Shown: positions 9,638 through 18,067 of the stretch, piece after piece
Numbering within the stretch: the stretch's first letter is position 1
How the letters are laid out: every line of letters starts with the position of its first letter
DNA from: an uncultured Hyphomonas sp.
GTDB lineage: Bacteria; Pseudomonadota; Alphaproteobacteria; Caulobacterales; Hyphomonadaceae
Direction of reading: 5' to 3'
DNA length: 64,000 nt
NCBI RefSeq assembly: GCF_963678195.1
Contig: NZ_OY782759.1
Location: 186,001 to 250,000, forward strand
Position numbers and translations under genes: made by a program
The notes under the pieces: generated by a model
What the model saw: only the letters and a program-made list of their open reading frames with translations
What the model was told of the DNA's origin: nothing
Databases searched by the model: none

Positions 9638-10207
9638 ATGGAAGCCCTGTATACATCCACCGCCGTCGTCGCGCTCGCCGAGATTGGCGACAAGACGCAG
9701 CTGCTCGCCATCCTGCTGGCCACCCGTTTCCGCGCGCCAGTGCCGATCATTCTCGGCATTCTTCTCGCGACGCTGGCCAACCATTTTCTGGCCGCCCTTG
9801 TCGGCGTGAGCGCCGCGAACCTGCTGGACGGCGAATGGTTCCGCTACATCATTGCCGCCTCGTTCATCATCATGGGCCTGTGGACCCTGATCCCCGACAA
9901 GCTGGACGATCTGGATGACAAGCCAACCCGGTTCGGCGCCTTCCTGGCCACGCTCATCGCCTTCTTCCTGGTGGAGATGGGCGACAAGACACAGCTCGCC
10001 ACCATCGCCCTCGGTGCCCGGTTCGACCAGATCATCTGGGTCACCGCCGGCACGACGCTGGGCATGATGCTGGCCAATGTGCCAGCGGTGTTCCTGGGCC
10101 ATGAACTGATCGAGCGCGTGCCGCTGAACATTGTGCGCTTTATCGCGGCAGCGCTGTTCGTTGTGATCGGTGTCTGGCTGGCCTTACAGACAGCTGGCTG
10201 GGTCTGA
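9638..10207 (+). CDS. GDT1/TMEM165 (UPF0016) family cation transporter
   Basis: A 189-residue integral membrane protein with six predicted helices and the two family signature motifs EIGDKTQLLA (about residue 13) and EMGDKTQLAT (about residue 117), one in each three-helix repeat. Family members exchange Mn(II) or Ca(II) against protons. The Mn(II) riboswitch in its leader supports manganese export. Start at 9638 (MEALYTSTAVVALAE) is preferred over an in-frame ATG at 9557 because the latter would fall within the riboswitch and lacks membrane-protein features. Confidence 0.9.
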   Translation: MEALYTSTAVVALAEIGDKTQLLAILLATRFRAPVPIILGILLATLANHFLAALVGVSAANLLDGEWFRYIIAASFIIMGLWTLIPDKLDDLDDKPTRFGAFLATLIAFFLVEMGDKTQLATIALGARFDQIIWVTAGTTLGMMLANVPAVFLGHELIERVPLNIVRFIAAALFVVIGVWLALQTAGWV

Positions 10208-10280
10208 GTTAACCCCTGTTGACAAAGTTTCCCGCGAAATCAAAAGTGGAAACGCAAAGTGCGTTCGTGGGGAATTCAGA

Positions 10281-10712
10281 ATGGACAGGCTTTTTCCGGA
10301 AATCGCATCCGTGGGGGATGTGATGCGTCTGGCGAAAGGCGGCGCGGTCGCCGGACTGGTTTTCGCCTGTCTCATCCTGCTCGACACATTTCTTGGCGGG
10401 GCCGCGCTCGGTCGCTCCGGCGCTGGCCTGCAGGGGTCAGGTGCCGGCCCCGCCATCCAGCTCCTTCTCACCGGCGCAGAGATCGCCGCCATCCTGTTCC
10501 TGTCTTGGCGTGTTTCGACAGGGCACGGTCTGGTCAGTGCCATCCTGCTGATGGCACTGTTCTTCCTGTGCGCCATGTCAGGCATTGATGGCGGCCTGTT
10601 CAGTATCGCGTGGACCATCGCCTATTTCTGCCTTGGCGTGCTGATGCTGAATGCCATCCGTGCCAGCCTGCGCTACGGCGTTTTCAAGGCCGAGCCTGCC
10701 CGGACGAATTGA
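10281..10712 (+). CDS. hypothetical four-helix membrane protein
   Basis: A 143-residue protein starting at ATG 10281 (MDRLFPEIASVGDVM). It has about four hydrophobic segments: 22-38, 54-70, 79-95 and 103-120. There is no recognisable domain. A TTGACA hexamer at 10219-10224 may be the -35 box of its promoter, which would separate it from the transporter gene upstream. It belongs to the group of small genes interposed between rimM and trmD. Confidence 0.65.
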   Translation: MDRLFPEIASVGDVMRLAKGGAVAGLVFACLILLDTFLGGAALGRSGAGLQGSGAGPAIQLLLTGAEIAAILFLSWRVSTGHGLVSAILLMALFFLCAMSGIDGGLFSIAWTIAYFCLGVLMLNAIRASLRYGVFKAEPARTN

Positions 10713-10775
10713 CCTTCCCTGTGCGCTGGCGCTTGATGGTGCCAGACAAGGCGTCAGTCCTGGGGAGGATCAGAC

Positions 10776-11291
10776 ATGCTCGACACCATCGCTACCATTG
10801 CCAATATCCTTGCGTCTGCCGCCGTTGTGCTGACGCTGGTCTTCATCGGCATTCAGCTGAAACAGAATGCGGAGCTGACGCGCATGGCCGCGGCGCAGAC
10901 GTCCGCGCAGATGATGTCCACCAATCTCGGCCGGATCATTGAAAGTCCGGATCTGGCTGAACTGATCACAAGGGAAGGCGCGCCGGAAACCTGGTCCCGG
11001 CCGGAGCGCCTGCGGGCAACCAACTTCCTGTCCGCCAGTTTCCGCCATTACGAAGTTCTGCATACGCACAGACGCTTCGGCGTGTTCGAGGAAGAATTAT
11101 GGGGCGGCACCGAAGCCCGCCTGCGCGACAGCCTCGACTCCCCCGCCATCCGTGACTGGTGGGCGGAGTCCAAACCCTTCTACGCCAAAAGCTTCGTCAC
11201 CTATGTCGACGAGATCGTTGCGGAGTGGGAAGCCATCGAAGCGATTGCGGGGATGGGGGATGGCGGAAAGGCTGGGAGCAGAAGAGTTTAA
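10776..11291 (+). CDS. hypothetical membrane-anchored protein
   Basis: A 171-residue protein with one N-terminal membrane helix (residues about 5-26, IANILASAAVVLTLVFIGIQ) running straight into an amphipathic helix rich in Gln and Ala (LKQNAELTRMAAAQTSAQMM). A soluble helical domain containing HTHRRFGVFEEELW follows. I recall proteins of this layout as common but uncharacterised in marine alpha- and gammaproteobacteria. A good Shine-Dalgarno (GGGGAGGA) precedes ATG 10776. It converges on the next gene with a 4-nt overlap of coding ends. Confidence 0.75.
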   Translation: MLDTIATIANILASAAVVLTLVFIGIQLKQNAELTRMAAAQTSAQMMSTNLGRIIESPDLAELITREGAPETWSRPERLRATNFLSASFRHYEVLHTHRRFGVFEEELWGGTEARLRDSLDSPAIRDWWAESKPFYAKSFVTYVDEIVAEWEAIEAIAGMGDGGKAGSRRV

Positions 11292-11617
11292 GATTTCCAA
11301 TCCGGCCAATCCCGGAACAGGCCGAACTTCACGTTCGTGACCATCGCATTCGCTGTGAAGTGCAGCTCGTCGACCTCCCCTTCCCGGGCGGCGGCGGCGC
11401 GGAAGGCCTCGTCCAGCTGGGCGAGGTCGCGCGTCTCGATCATGATGTGAAACTCGCGGATCGCATCGGGGCGCAGGCCCAGCTTGCAGCGCATCATGCG
11501 CCAGGCTTCGATCCGGCCATCGGCTTTCATCCGGTTCAGGAAATCCGGCAGGGCTTTGGCGAAGGCCCGTTCGTCCGTGCCGGGCTTCAGATCGAACCAG
11601 ATGTGATAGATGTCCAT
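11288..11617 (-). CDS. conserved hypothetical protein (DUF6614-like)
   Basis: A 109-residue soluble protein opening MDIYHIWFDLKPGTDERAF and containing EFHIMIETRDLAQLDEAF and a C-terminal NVKFGLFRDWPDW. The alternating strands and helices suggest a dimeric alpha/beta-barrel (ferredoxin-like) fold. I recall this family as DUF6614 but cannot confirm it here. No function known. Its 3' end overlaps the convergent gene by 4 nt, and its start is divergent from the GT2 gene, with 58 nt between start codons. Confidence 0.7.
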   Translation of the reverse strand: MDIYHIWFDLKPGTDERAFAKALPDFLNRMKADGRIEAWRMMRCKLGLRPDAIREFHIMIETRDLAQLDEAFRAAAAREGEVDELHFTANAMVTNVKFGLFRDWPDWKS

Positions 11618-11675
11618 TGCAAATCGCTCGCATATAAGTTTGCCGGAAGGCGCAGTCTTCTATACGGGAAGGAAT

Positions 11676-12431
11676 ATGTCCGCGACCCCCGCCCTCTCTG
11701 TCATCATTCCCTTTTTCAATGAAGCGGGAAATGTGCACCCCGTGATCGACGAGGTGCATGAACAGCTGGCCGGCATTCCGTTCGAGATCATCTGCGTCAA
11801 CGACGAGTCTTCGGACGCGACCGGCACGGAGCTGGCGGAAGCGAAAGCCAAGCACCCGGATACGGTTTTTGTATTCAGCCACATTCAGCGCCGGGGGAAA
11901 TCCGCGGCACTGTTCACCGGACTGAAAGCCGTGCGCGGAGAGTGGATCCAGTTACTGGATGGAGATGGCCAGAACGATCCCGGCGATACGGCCCGCCTGT
12001 GGAAAGCCATCATCGCCCCCGGTGCGCCGGGACGGCTCGGCATTATCGCGGGCAAACGGAACAGCCGGAACGATTCCGGCTTCAAATGGGTCCAGTCACG
12101 CGTCGCCAACGGCGTGCGCCGCTTCGTCCTGCAGGATGATGCGACAGACACAGGCTGCGGCTGGAAGCTGATCCGGACGGCGGCCTTCCGCGACCTGCCC
12201 TATTTCGCGTCCATGCACCGTTTCCTGCCGGCGCTGATCAAGCGCGCAGGCTGGGATGTGCGCGAGGAACTGGTGAATGACCGGCGCCGTCTGGCCGGAG
12301 AGTCGAAATACGGCTTTCTCGGCCGCCTCGGCGCCGGGATCTTTGATCTGATCGGCATGTTCTGGCTGGTCCGCCGGGGCGGCTACGGCATCGCCAGAGA
12401 GTGGAACGACCCGCGCGCCGATCAGGACTGA
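11676..12431 (+). CDS. GT2 family glycosyltransferase (polyprenyl-phosphate sugar transferase-like)
   Basis: A 251-residue GT-A fold enzyme opening SVIIPFFNEAGNVHPVIDEV. It has VNDESSDATGTEL (nucleotide-sugar binding), GKSAALFTGLKAVRGEW and the metal-binding DGDGQNDPGD (DxD-type). This arrangement is typical of dolichyl/undecaprenyl-phosphate mannose or glucose synthases. A hydrophobic C-terminal segment (LGAGIFDLIGMFWLVRRGGYG) may touch the membrane. ATG 11676 is chosen because GGGAAGGA precedes it. Donor and acceptor cannot be read from sequence. Confidence 0.85.
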   Translation: MSATPALSVIIPFFNEAGNVHPVIDEVHEQLAGIPFEIICVNDESSDATGTELAEAKAKHPDTVFVFSHIQRRGKSAALFTGLKAVRGEWIQLLDGDGQNDPGDTARLWKAIIAPGAPGRLGIIAGKRNSRNDSGFKWVQSRVANGVRRFVLQDDATDTGCGWKLIRTAAFRDLPYFASMHRFLPALIKRAGWDVREELVNDRRRLAGESKYGFLGRLGAGIFDLIGMFWLVRRGGYGIAREWNDPRADQD

Positions 12432-12515
12432 TCCGGCGCGGCAGCCCCGCAGGGACCGCCGTATAGACGGTCCATAGACGGTCTATTGAGGGTATTCATG
12501 ATTGCCTGTCAGGGC

Positions 12516-14028
12516 CTAATCCTGCGTCCGCGTCGGGCGGCCTGAGCTGCGCATGGCGGGCGGGCGCGTATCCCGTTTCGGCGCGGGCGCGGCCCGGGGT
12601 GCCGGACGCGGCGTGCTGGCCCGCGGCGGCGGTGACGGTGCAGGCCGGGATGCCGGACGGGAAACAGGCGCGCGCGCCTGCGGCGGTGGACTGACGGACC
12701 GCGGCCGGCTGACAGGCGTTCGCACTTTCGGCGCGGACCGGGTCTCGGGCGCAATAGCCCGGCGCGGGGTCACGGGTGTCGCCACCGCATCAGGACGGGG
12801 CCGGCGAAGGCCCGGCGGGCGCGTATCCCGTCCGGGCGTCACGCGGGTTTCAGGCGTTCTGGGCGTAAGCGTACGCGGGGTCGTGCGCGGCGTGGGTGTG
12901 GCGGTGGCCGGTCGCGAAGTCTGTGGCCGGTCTGACCGGTCAGGGCGCGCCCCGCCCCGGCCTGCCGGCCCGCCGACAAGACCCGAATCCCGGCGGCGTT
13001 CCATACGGCGGTCCCCAGGTCTCCGGTCCGGCTGTCCCGGCCAGGGTTACCACGACCCGTTCGGGCACCGAAGGCGGCCGTAGCTGTCATGCAGGTCCCA
13101 CCGTTACAGGACCGGCGCTGCCCACAGGGCGGATCGAAGAGATATTGTCGTTCAGGCGCAGGCCAATCTGCCGGTCCACCGAGCATCGATGATCTGGCAA
13201 CCGCCCTGGAAATTGGCGTGCTCGCACACGTCCCACTGGCCGGACCGGATCTGGATCGAGGACACATTATCGTTGAATCGGTAACGGCTGACGATCGCGG
13301 ATGCCGCGATTGATGCCCAGCGAGGCGCCGCGGTCATGGGAGTCCGTATAGAGGGTGACCGACGCATCCCGCGCGCCATAATGGCCGCGCAGCGGCGGGC
13401 GGTCCCGGCGGTAATGCCTTGTGGAATAATAAGGCTGTGAATAGCCGCCCCACCCGAAACCATAGGGGTCGTAACCCAGACGCGGGTCGTAATATCCATA
13501 GCGGCGATACTCCGGCGAATAGCCGTAATGATAGACCTGGATCGAGGTCGAAGCGCCATAGCCGTATCGGTAGGTGTCGCGCCCATACTGCTCGTCATCG
13601 ACATAGCGGATGTAGCCATTCTCATCGCGGACGAACATCAGGCCGTGCTCGGCATCTGTATATTCATAGACAGGACGCACCGAAGAGATCTCTCCGGCCA
13701 GGCCATACCAGGCAAGGTCCGGCACATCGTAGCGCAGGAACACGCAACGGCCGGTGAAATCGCTATGCTGGCAGACTTCCCACTGGCCGGACAGCACCGC
13801 AATGGAGCGGGCCCGGTCGTTGAACCGGAGGTTCGGCAGCGCGTGGATCGGGTCATAGATCTCGCGGACTTCACCTGAATAATTGGCGCCGCTGTACAGG
13901 ATCAGAGCCGGCGGCCCGTCATCCACCGCAGGGTCGTAGCTATAGGCGTCTGTATCGGCCAAGGCGCAGCCGACCATCGCAATCGGTGCGGCGAACACGG
14001 CCAGGAGGCGGAGGAATCTTGTCATCAT
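12516..14028 (-). pseudogene. broken beta/gamma-crystallin lipoprotein gene
   Basis: From ATG 14028 a lipoprotein signal (lipobox AMVGC) leads to a beta/gamma-crystallin domain (SGANYSGEVREIYD, LRFNDRARSIAVLSGQWEVC) and a Tyr/Gly-rich linker; the frame then stops at 13267-13269. The second crystallin domain is present but split. YRFNDNVSSIQIRSGQWDVC reads in another frame (about 13181-13290), then VDRQIGLRLNDNISSIRPV reads in the first frame again from 13179 to a stop at 13087. A Pro/Arg/Thr-rich frame (12516-13004) probably encoded the C-terminal tail. So at least two compensating frameshifts, one stop and a further shift separate recognisable pieces. Sequencing error in this GC-rich tract is an alternative. 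Confidence 0.75.
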
Positions 14029-14097
14029 CGGCCAAACTTTCACATCGTCTTGTGGAAAGTATGGCAAATCCTGTCTGAATGGCCCGCAACAGACGGA

Positions 14098-14649
14098 TCA
14101 GGCCTCTGGCGGCGGGCTTTCCTCGTCTTCCCCGGCGGTCCATTCGTCCAGAGTCGCAACCACGACCCGGCGGGCGGCAAGGTCCACGACCGGCACATCG
14201 GCCAGGGTGAAAGGCACGAACACGCTGCCGCCGCCGGCCAGATCGATGTCCAGCAGGTCCCCTGCCCCGAAATCCTGCACCGCGCGGATGCGCCCGGCCC
14301 GTTCATTGCCGCCGGCATAGACATCAAGGCCGACAAGGTCCTCGATATAGAATTCGTCCTCATCCGCGTCCGGCAGGCTGGTGCGGGGCACATGCAGCAG
14401 CGTGCCGCGCAGCGCGTCCCAGTCTTCCTTCTGCTTCTGTTCTTTCGGGCGAACGATGAAATGGTCTTTCCCCGGACGGGCAGATCTCGGGGTCAGGATC
14501 ACCTTGCCGGCCTCGTCCAGCAGCGGACCGAAATCGAACACGGCGTCCGGGTCCGCGGTGAAGCTCTTCACCCGCACATCGCCGCGAACGCCATGGGCGC
14601 CCTTCAGGACGCCCACCACGATCAGCCTGTTTTCTGCCTTTTCACTCAT
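14098..14649 (-). CDS. rimM: ribosome maturation factor RimM
   Basis: RimM binds ribosomal protein uS19 and assists assembly of the 30S head. The 183-residue product has the RimM beta-barrel start RLIVVGVLKGAHGVRGDVRVKSFTADP and the PRC-barrel domain (FYIEDLVGLDVYAG, AVQDFGAGDLLDID, FVPFTLADVPVVDL). Start ATG 14649 is chosen over an upstream frame extension that is low-complexity and overlaps the crystallin gene end. It normally sits directly between rpsP and trmD, but here crystallin genes lie on both sides. Confidence 0.95.
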   Translation of the reverse strand: MSEKAENRLIVVGVLKGAHGVRGDVRVKSFTADPDAVFDFGPLLDEAGKVILTPRSARPGKDHFIVRPKEQKQKEDWDALRGTLLHVPRTSLPDADEDEFYIEDLVGLDVYAGGNERAGRIRAVQDFGAGDLLDIDLAGGGSVFVPFTLADVPVVDLAARRVVVATLDEWTAGEDEESPPPEA

Positions 14650-14701
14650 GCCGCCTGTGTAGCGGCGCGCGCGCCGAGAGCAAGCGGCAGCTGCCGTACC
14701 T

Positions 14702-15421
14702 TCAGCGCCAGCGGCCGTAGCGGCGGATCGACGAAATGTTGTCATTCATGCCGATGGGCCTCAGATCGCCCGCGCCCACGGTCAGGATCGTGCAGCGGCC
14801 GCGATAGTTCGCATGTTCGCACACCTGCCAAGTGCCGGCATTGACGATGAAGGAGCTGGCCTTGTCACTGAACCTGTAGGGGCCAAGGGCCGGAATATCC
14901 TGATCGATCTCGACCGGACGGCCGCGCTGGCCGGGGTCGGGAAAGAGGACCAGGCCCGCGCCGCCCCGGTGGCCGCGCCAGTCTCTCTGACGGTCTCCCG
15001 GGCGATCTCGCCACCGGTCGTCATGCCGGCCGCGGCCAGGGCCGTAACTGACCGGTCGGATGGAGGAGATATTGTCATTCAGCCCGATGGTCCGGAGATG
15101 CCGGATACTGGAATCGATGATCTCGCAGCGGCCCCTGTAGCTGCCGTCGACGCACACTTCCCACACCCCGCTCAGTACTTCGATCGAAGAGACACGGTCG
15201 TTGAAGCCGATGGGACCGAAGCGCGGCACCGCGCCGTTGAACTGGCGCGCCGCCCCGGTAAAGCCGGGATCGGCATAGAGGATCACGCCGCCCCGTCTGC
15301 CGTCATAGTCTCCGCCCCGCCAGGCGTCGCGGCTGCCACGGTGGTCGTCGGCACTTGCCGGCAAGGCCAGGGCCGCAAGACCCGCAGCAAGGGTGAGAGT
15401 GGAAACAAGAAAAGTCTTCAT
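14702..15421 (-). CDS. secreted beta/gamma-crystallin two-domain protein
   Basis: A 239-residue exported protein: signal peptide about 1-24 (LAALALPASA), then two beta/gamma-crystallin domains (about 45-115 and 153-235). Each has the paired Greek-key calcium signature N/D-N/D-x-x-S/T-S: FNDRVSSIEV, LNDNISSIRP, FSDKASSFIV and MNDNISSIRR. The cysteine pairs VCVDGSYRGRCEI and VCEHANYRGRCTI recur in both. Such domains usually bind Ca(II) and stabilise extracellular or periplasmic proteins. The linker is Arg/Asp/Gly-rich. It lies between rpsP and rimM, an unusual place. Confidence 0.88.
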   Translation of the reverse strand: MKTFLVSTLTLAAGLAALALPASADDHRGSRDAWRGGDYDGRRGGVILYADPGFTGAARQFNGAVPRFGPIGFNDRVSSIEVLSGVWEVCVDGSYRGRCEIIDSSIRHLRTIGLNDNISSIRPVSYGPGRGRHDDRWRDRPGDRQRDWRGHRGGAGLVLFPDPGQRGRPVEIDQDIPALGPYRFSDKASSFIVNAGTWQVCEHANYRGRCTILTVGAGDLRPIGMNDNISSIRRYGRWR

Positions 15422-15529
15422 GACAGGCTCCTTTCAGGACACGGCCGCTTCTAGGCAAAGTGGCCTGAACGCCGTCAGGGTGCTCCGTTATCCTCCGTTC
15501 AGTTTTCCCCCCGATTTTCACCTCGCATA

Positions 15530-15564
15530 CGGAAAAGGCCGGCACCCTGACGGATGCCGGCCCT
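15530..15564 (-). terminator. intrinsic terminator after rpsP
   Basis: On the minus strand a near-perfect GC-rich stem (GGCCGGCATCC / GGGTGCCGGCC, plus 15537-15562, one mismatch, GTCA-type loop) is followed by TTTTCC. It lies about 30 nt past the rpsP stop and would end transcripts from the ffh-rpsP side before the crystallin and rimM genes. Confidence 0.85.
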
Positions 15565-15591
15565 TCCATGGCTTGCCAGATGGCAGGCGGC

Positions 15592-16035
15592 TTATTCGGA
15601 AGCTGCTTCTTCTGCCGGAGCTTCCTCAGCAGGCGCCTCTTCGGCCGGGGCTGCAGCTGCTTCAGCAGCGGCTTCGGCGGCAGCAGCCGCTTTTTCTTCA
15701 CGCTCCTTGGCGCGTTCCTGGGCTTTCTTGCCCGGCTCAGCCTTTTTCGGGTTGTTGCCGTGCGTCCAGGCCACGACCGGCTTACCGTCGACTTCGATCT
15801 GCGACAGGAAGCGCGCGACACGATCGGTCGGCTGAGCGCCCTTGCGGACCCATTCAGCGGCTTTTTCAGCGTCGATCTTCACGCGGTTTTCCGAATCTTT
15901 CGGCTGGCGCGGATCATAGGTGCCGATCTTCTCGATGAAGCGGCCGTCACGCGGGGCGCGGGCGTCGGCAACAACGACGGAATAGAAAGGGCGTTTCTTG
16001 GACCCGCCGCGGGCGAGCCGGATTTTGAGGGCCAT
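15592..16035 (-). CDS. rpsP: ribosomal protein bS16 with Ala/Glu-rich tail
   Basis: Small-subunit protein bS16. Residues 1 to about 85 are the conserved protein ([56 protein letters not shown]). Typical bS16 is about 80-100 residues. Here the 147-residue product carries a Lys-rich then Ala/Glu/Pro-rich extension with repeated EEAPA units. It follows the chorismate mutase gene by 50 nt and is itself followed by a strong terminator, so it appears to close the ffh transcript. Confidence 0.97.
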   Translation of the reverse strand: MALKIRLARGGSKKRPFYSVVVADARAPRDGRFIEKIGTYDPRQPKDSENRVKIDAEKAAEWVRKGAQPTDRVARFLSQIEVDGKPVVAWTHGNNPKKAEPGKKAQERAKEREEKAAAAAEAAAEAAAAPAEEAPAEEAPAEEAASE

Positions 16036-16085
16036 GGGGTGATCTCCTGTGTACTGGCGTCTCTGGAAGAGTTTGGGGGTATAGT

Positions 16086-16397
16086 TCAGTCGGCCTCTAG
16101 GCCGCGGATATGCTCATGATGGCGGATGACTTCCGCCACGATGAAATTGAGGAATTTCTCGGCAAAGGCCGGGTCGAGCCCGGACTCCTGCGCCAGATGG
16201 CGCAGCCGTTCGATCTGTTCTGCCTCGCGGTTTTTATCTGCAGGCGGAAGATTGTGCTGGGCTTTCAGCTTGCCGACCTGCTGGGTCAGCTTGAAACGCT
16301 CGGCCAGCGTGTGGACGAGAATTGCATCGAGATTGTCGATACTGTCGCGGAACTGGTTCAGCTGGAACTTGGCCAGCGTCGTGTCGATGTCGGTCAT
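16086..16397 (-). CDS. chorismate mutase, AroQ type
   Basis: A 103-residue all-helical AroQ-class enzyme that rearranges chorismate to prephenate for Phe/Tyr synthesis. Residues [30 protein letters not shown] match the first long helix with its catalytic Arg and Lys, and [19 protein letters not shown] matches the second with conserved Arg and Glu. The ATG overlaps the ffh stop in ATGA, implying translational coupling. I recall the placement of a small mutase between ffh and rpsP as a common alphaproteobacterial arrangement. Confidence 0.88.
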   Translation of the reverse strand: MTDIDTTLAKFQLNQFRDSIDNLDAILVHTLAERFKLTQQVGKLKAQHNLPPADKNREAEQIERLRHLAQESGLDPAFAEKFLNFIVAEVIRHHEHIRGLEAD

Positions 16398-17866
16398 TTC
16401 TTTTTACCCCCCAACAGGTCGCCCATGCCCGGCGTTTGTTGCGAGCTCATCAGCGATCCGCCACCAAGGCCCGGCAGCTGCTGGCCGCCCATCTTGGCGA
16501 GATCGGCCTGCGAGATACCCGCCTGCTGCGCCATGCCCAGCATGTTCTTCATGCCGCCCTTGGTGCGCATCTTCTTCATCATGCCGGCCATCTGCTGGTG
16601 CATTTTCAGCAGCTTGTTCACATCCTGCACCGTGGTGCCGGACCCGGCAGCGATGCGCTTGCGACGCGAGGCGTTGAGCAGCGCGGGCTTGGCGCGCTCT
16701 GCCTTCGTCATGGAGGAAATGATCGCCTCCTGACGTTTCAGGACATTGTCGTCGAGGTTCGCCGCTTCCATCGCCTGCTTGGCCTTGCGGGCACCGGGCA
16801 GCATACCCATCAGGCCGCCAAGACCGCCCATCTGCTGCATCTGGCGCAGTTGGTCGGCAAGATCGTTGAGGTCGAAGATGCCCTTGCGCATCTTCTCTGC
16901 CATCCGCTCAGCCTTTTCGGCGTCCATCTGCTCGGAAGCTTTTTCAACCAGCGAGACAATGTCGCCCTGGCCAAGAATGCGTCCGGCCACACGCTGGGCA
17001 TCGAATGTGTCGAGTCCATCGAGTTTTTCGCCGACGCCGAGGAATTTGATCGGCAGGCCGGTGACCGCGCGCATGGAGAGCGCTGCACCGCCGCGCCCGT
17101 CGCCATCCATCCGGGTCAGGACTAGGCCGGTCAGCGGCAAGCGTTCATGGAAGCGTTTTGCGGTTTCGACCGCATCCTGACCGGTCAGCGCGTCGGCGAC
17201 GAGCAGTGTTTCCTGCGGCTGGGCGATCTCTGCGATCTCGGCCGCTTCGGTCATCATCTGTTCGTCGATGCTGGTCCGGCCGGCGGTGTCGAGGAAGAGG
17301 ACGTCATAACCGCCGATCTTTGCGGCGTTCATGGCGCGCCGGGCGATGTCCGCGGGAAGCTGGCCCTGCACGATCGGCAGGGAGCTGACATTGTCGCCGC
17401 ACTGGTCTGCCAGGATCGCCAGCTGTTCCATGGCCGCCGGACGGCGCACGTCGAGCGAGGCGAGCAGGACTTTCTTGCGGCCCTTCTCCGACAGGCGCTT
17501 GGCCAGCTTGCCCGTCGTGGTCGTTTTACCGGAGCCCTGAAGACCCGCCATCATCACGACCGCCGGCGGGCTGTCGATGCGCAGGCTGGTGTCGGCGTCT
17601 TCCCCGCCCAGCATCTCAACCAGGCCGTCATAGACGATCTTGATCACCTGCTGGCCAGGCTTCACGGAGCGTATGACTTCCTCGCCCACGGCGCGGGTCT
17701 TCACCTTGGCGATGAAGTCCTTGACCACGGGCAGTGCGACGTCTGCTTCCAGCAGCGCAACACGGATTTCGCGCAGCGCTTCGGACACATCCTTTTCGGA
17801 GAGCGCGCCGCGCCCCGTCAGATTGTCGAATATGCCGCCGAGCCGTTCGCTGAGGGCGTCAAACAT
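16394..17866 (-). CDS. ffh: signal recognition particle protein Ffh
   Basis: SRP54 GTPase that binds signal sequences and SRP RNA for co-translational targeting. The 490-residue product has the N domain (MFDALSERLGGIFDNLTGRG), the G domain with GLQGSGKTTTTGKLA, DTAGRT and TRMDGDGRGGAALS, and the methionine-rich M domain (from about residue 300; QLRQMQQMGGLGGLMGMLPG) ending in a Met/Gly-rich tail. ATG 17866 is chosen because TAAGGAGT lies just upstream; an upstream in-frame GTG-type extension is not conserved-looking. Confidence 0.96.
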   Translation of the reverse strand: MFDALSERLGGIFDNLTGRGALSEKDVSEALREIRVALLEADVALPVVKDFIAKVKTRAVGEEVIRSVKPGQQVIKIVYDGLVEMLGGEDADTSLRIDSPPAVVMMAGLQGSGKTTTTGKLAKRLSEKGRKKVLLASLDVRRPAAMEQLAILADQCGDNVSSLPIVQGQLPADIARRAMNAAKIGGYDVLFLDTAGRTSIDEQMMTEAAEIAEIAQPQETLLVADALTGQDAVETAKRFHERLPLTGLVLTRMDGDGRGGAALSMRAVTGLPIKFLGVGEKLDGLDTFDAQRVAGRILGQGDIVSLVEKASEQMDAEKAERMAEKMRKGIFDLNDLADQLRQMQQMGGLGGLMGMLPGARKAKQAMEAANLDDNVLKRQEAIISSMTKAERAKPALLNASRRKRIAAGSGTTVQDVNKLLKMHQQMAGMMKKMRTKGGMKNMLGMAQQAGISQADLAKMGGQQLPGLGGGSLMSSQQTPGMGDLLGGKKK

Positions 17867-18067
17867 CGCATTACTCCTTATGCCGTCTGTCAGAACCGTC
17901 CTGACATGGGCGTTGATTGGCTTCAACGCAAAGACCAAGAGCCCCGCTGAGCGAAACTTCGCCGGGCGGGGGGCCTCGCTGTCCTCACGGGAACGGTCAA
18001 GGCGCGCTTCTGGATTTGCGCAGATTTCGGGCGGCTAAAGCACGCGAATGCCAGTGGCGTCAAGCAT

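Noticed and set aside
10226..10241. parS-like sequence AGTTTCCCGCGAAATC
   Set aside because: Only about 11 of 16 positions match and it is not palindromic; the two true sites are exact.
12839..13267. Independent gene in the 142-codon minus-strand frame
   Set aside because: Its sequence is an out-of-frame reading of the broken crystallin gene; the meaningful residues are in the other two frames.
17867..18067. Search for SRP RNA or a tRNA upstream of ffh
   Set aside because: No conserved SRP tetraloop sequence, no TPsiC-arm sequence and no cloverleaf could be found; only promoter-like hexamers and a GC-rich stem.
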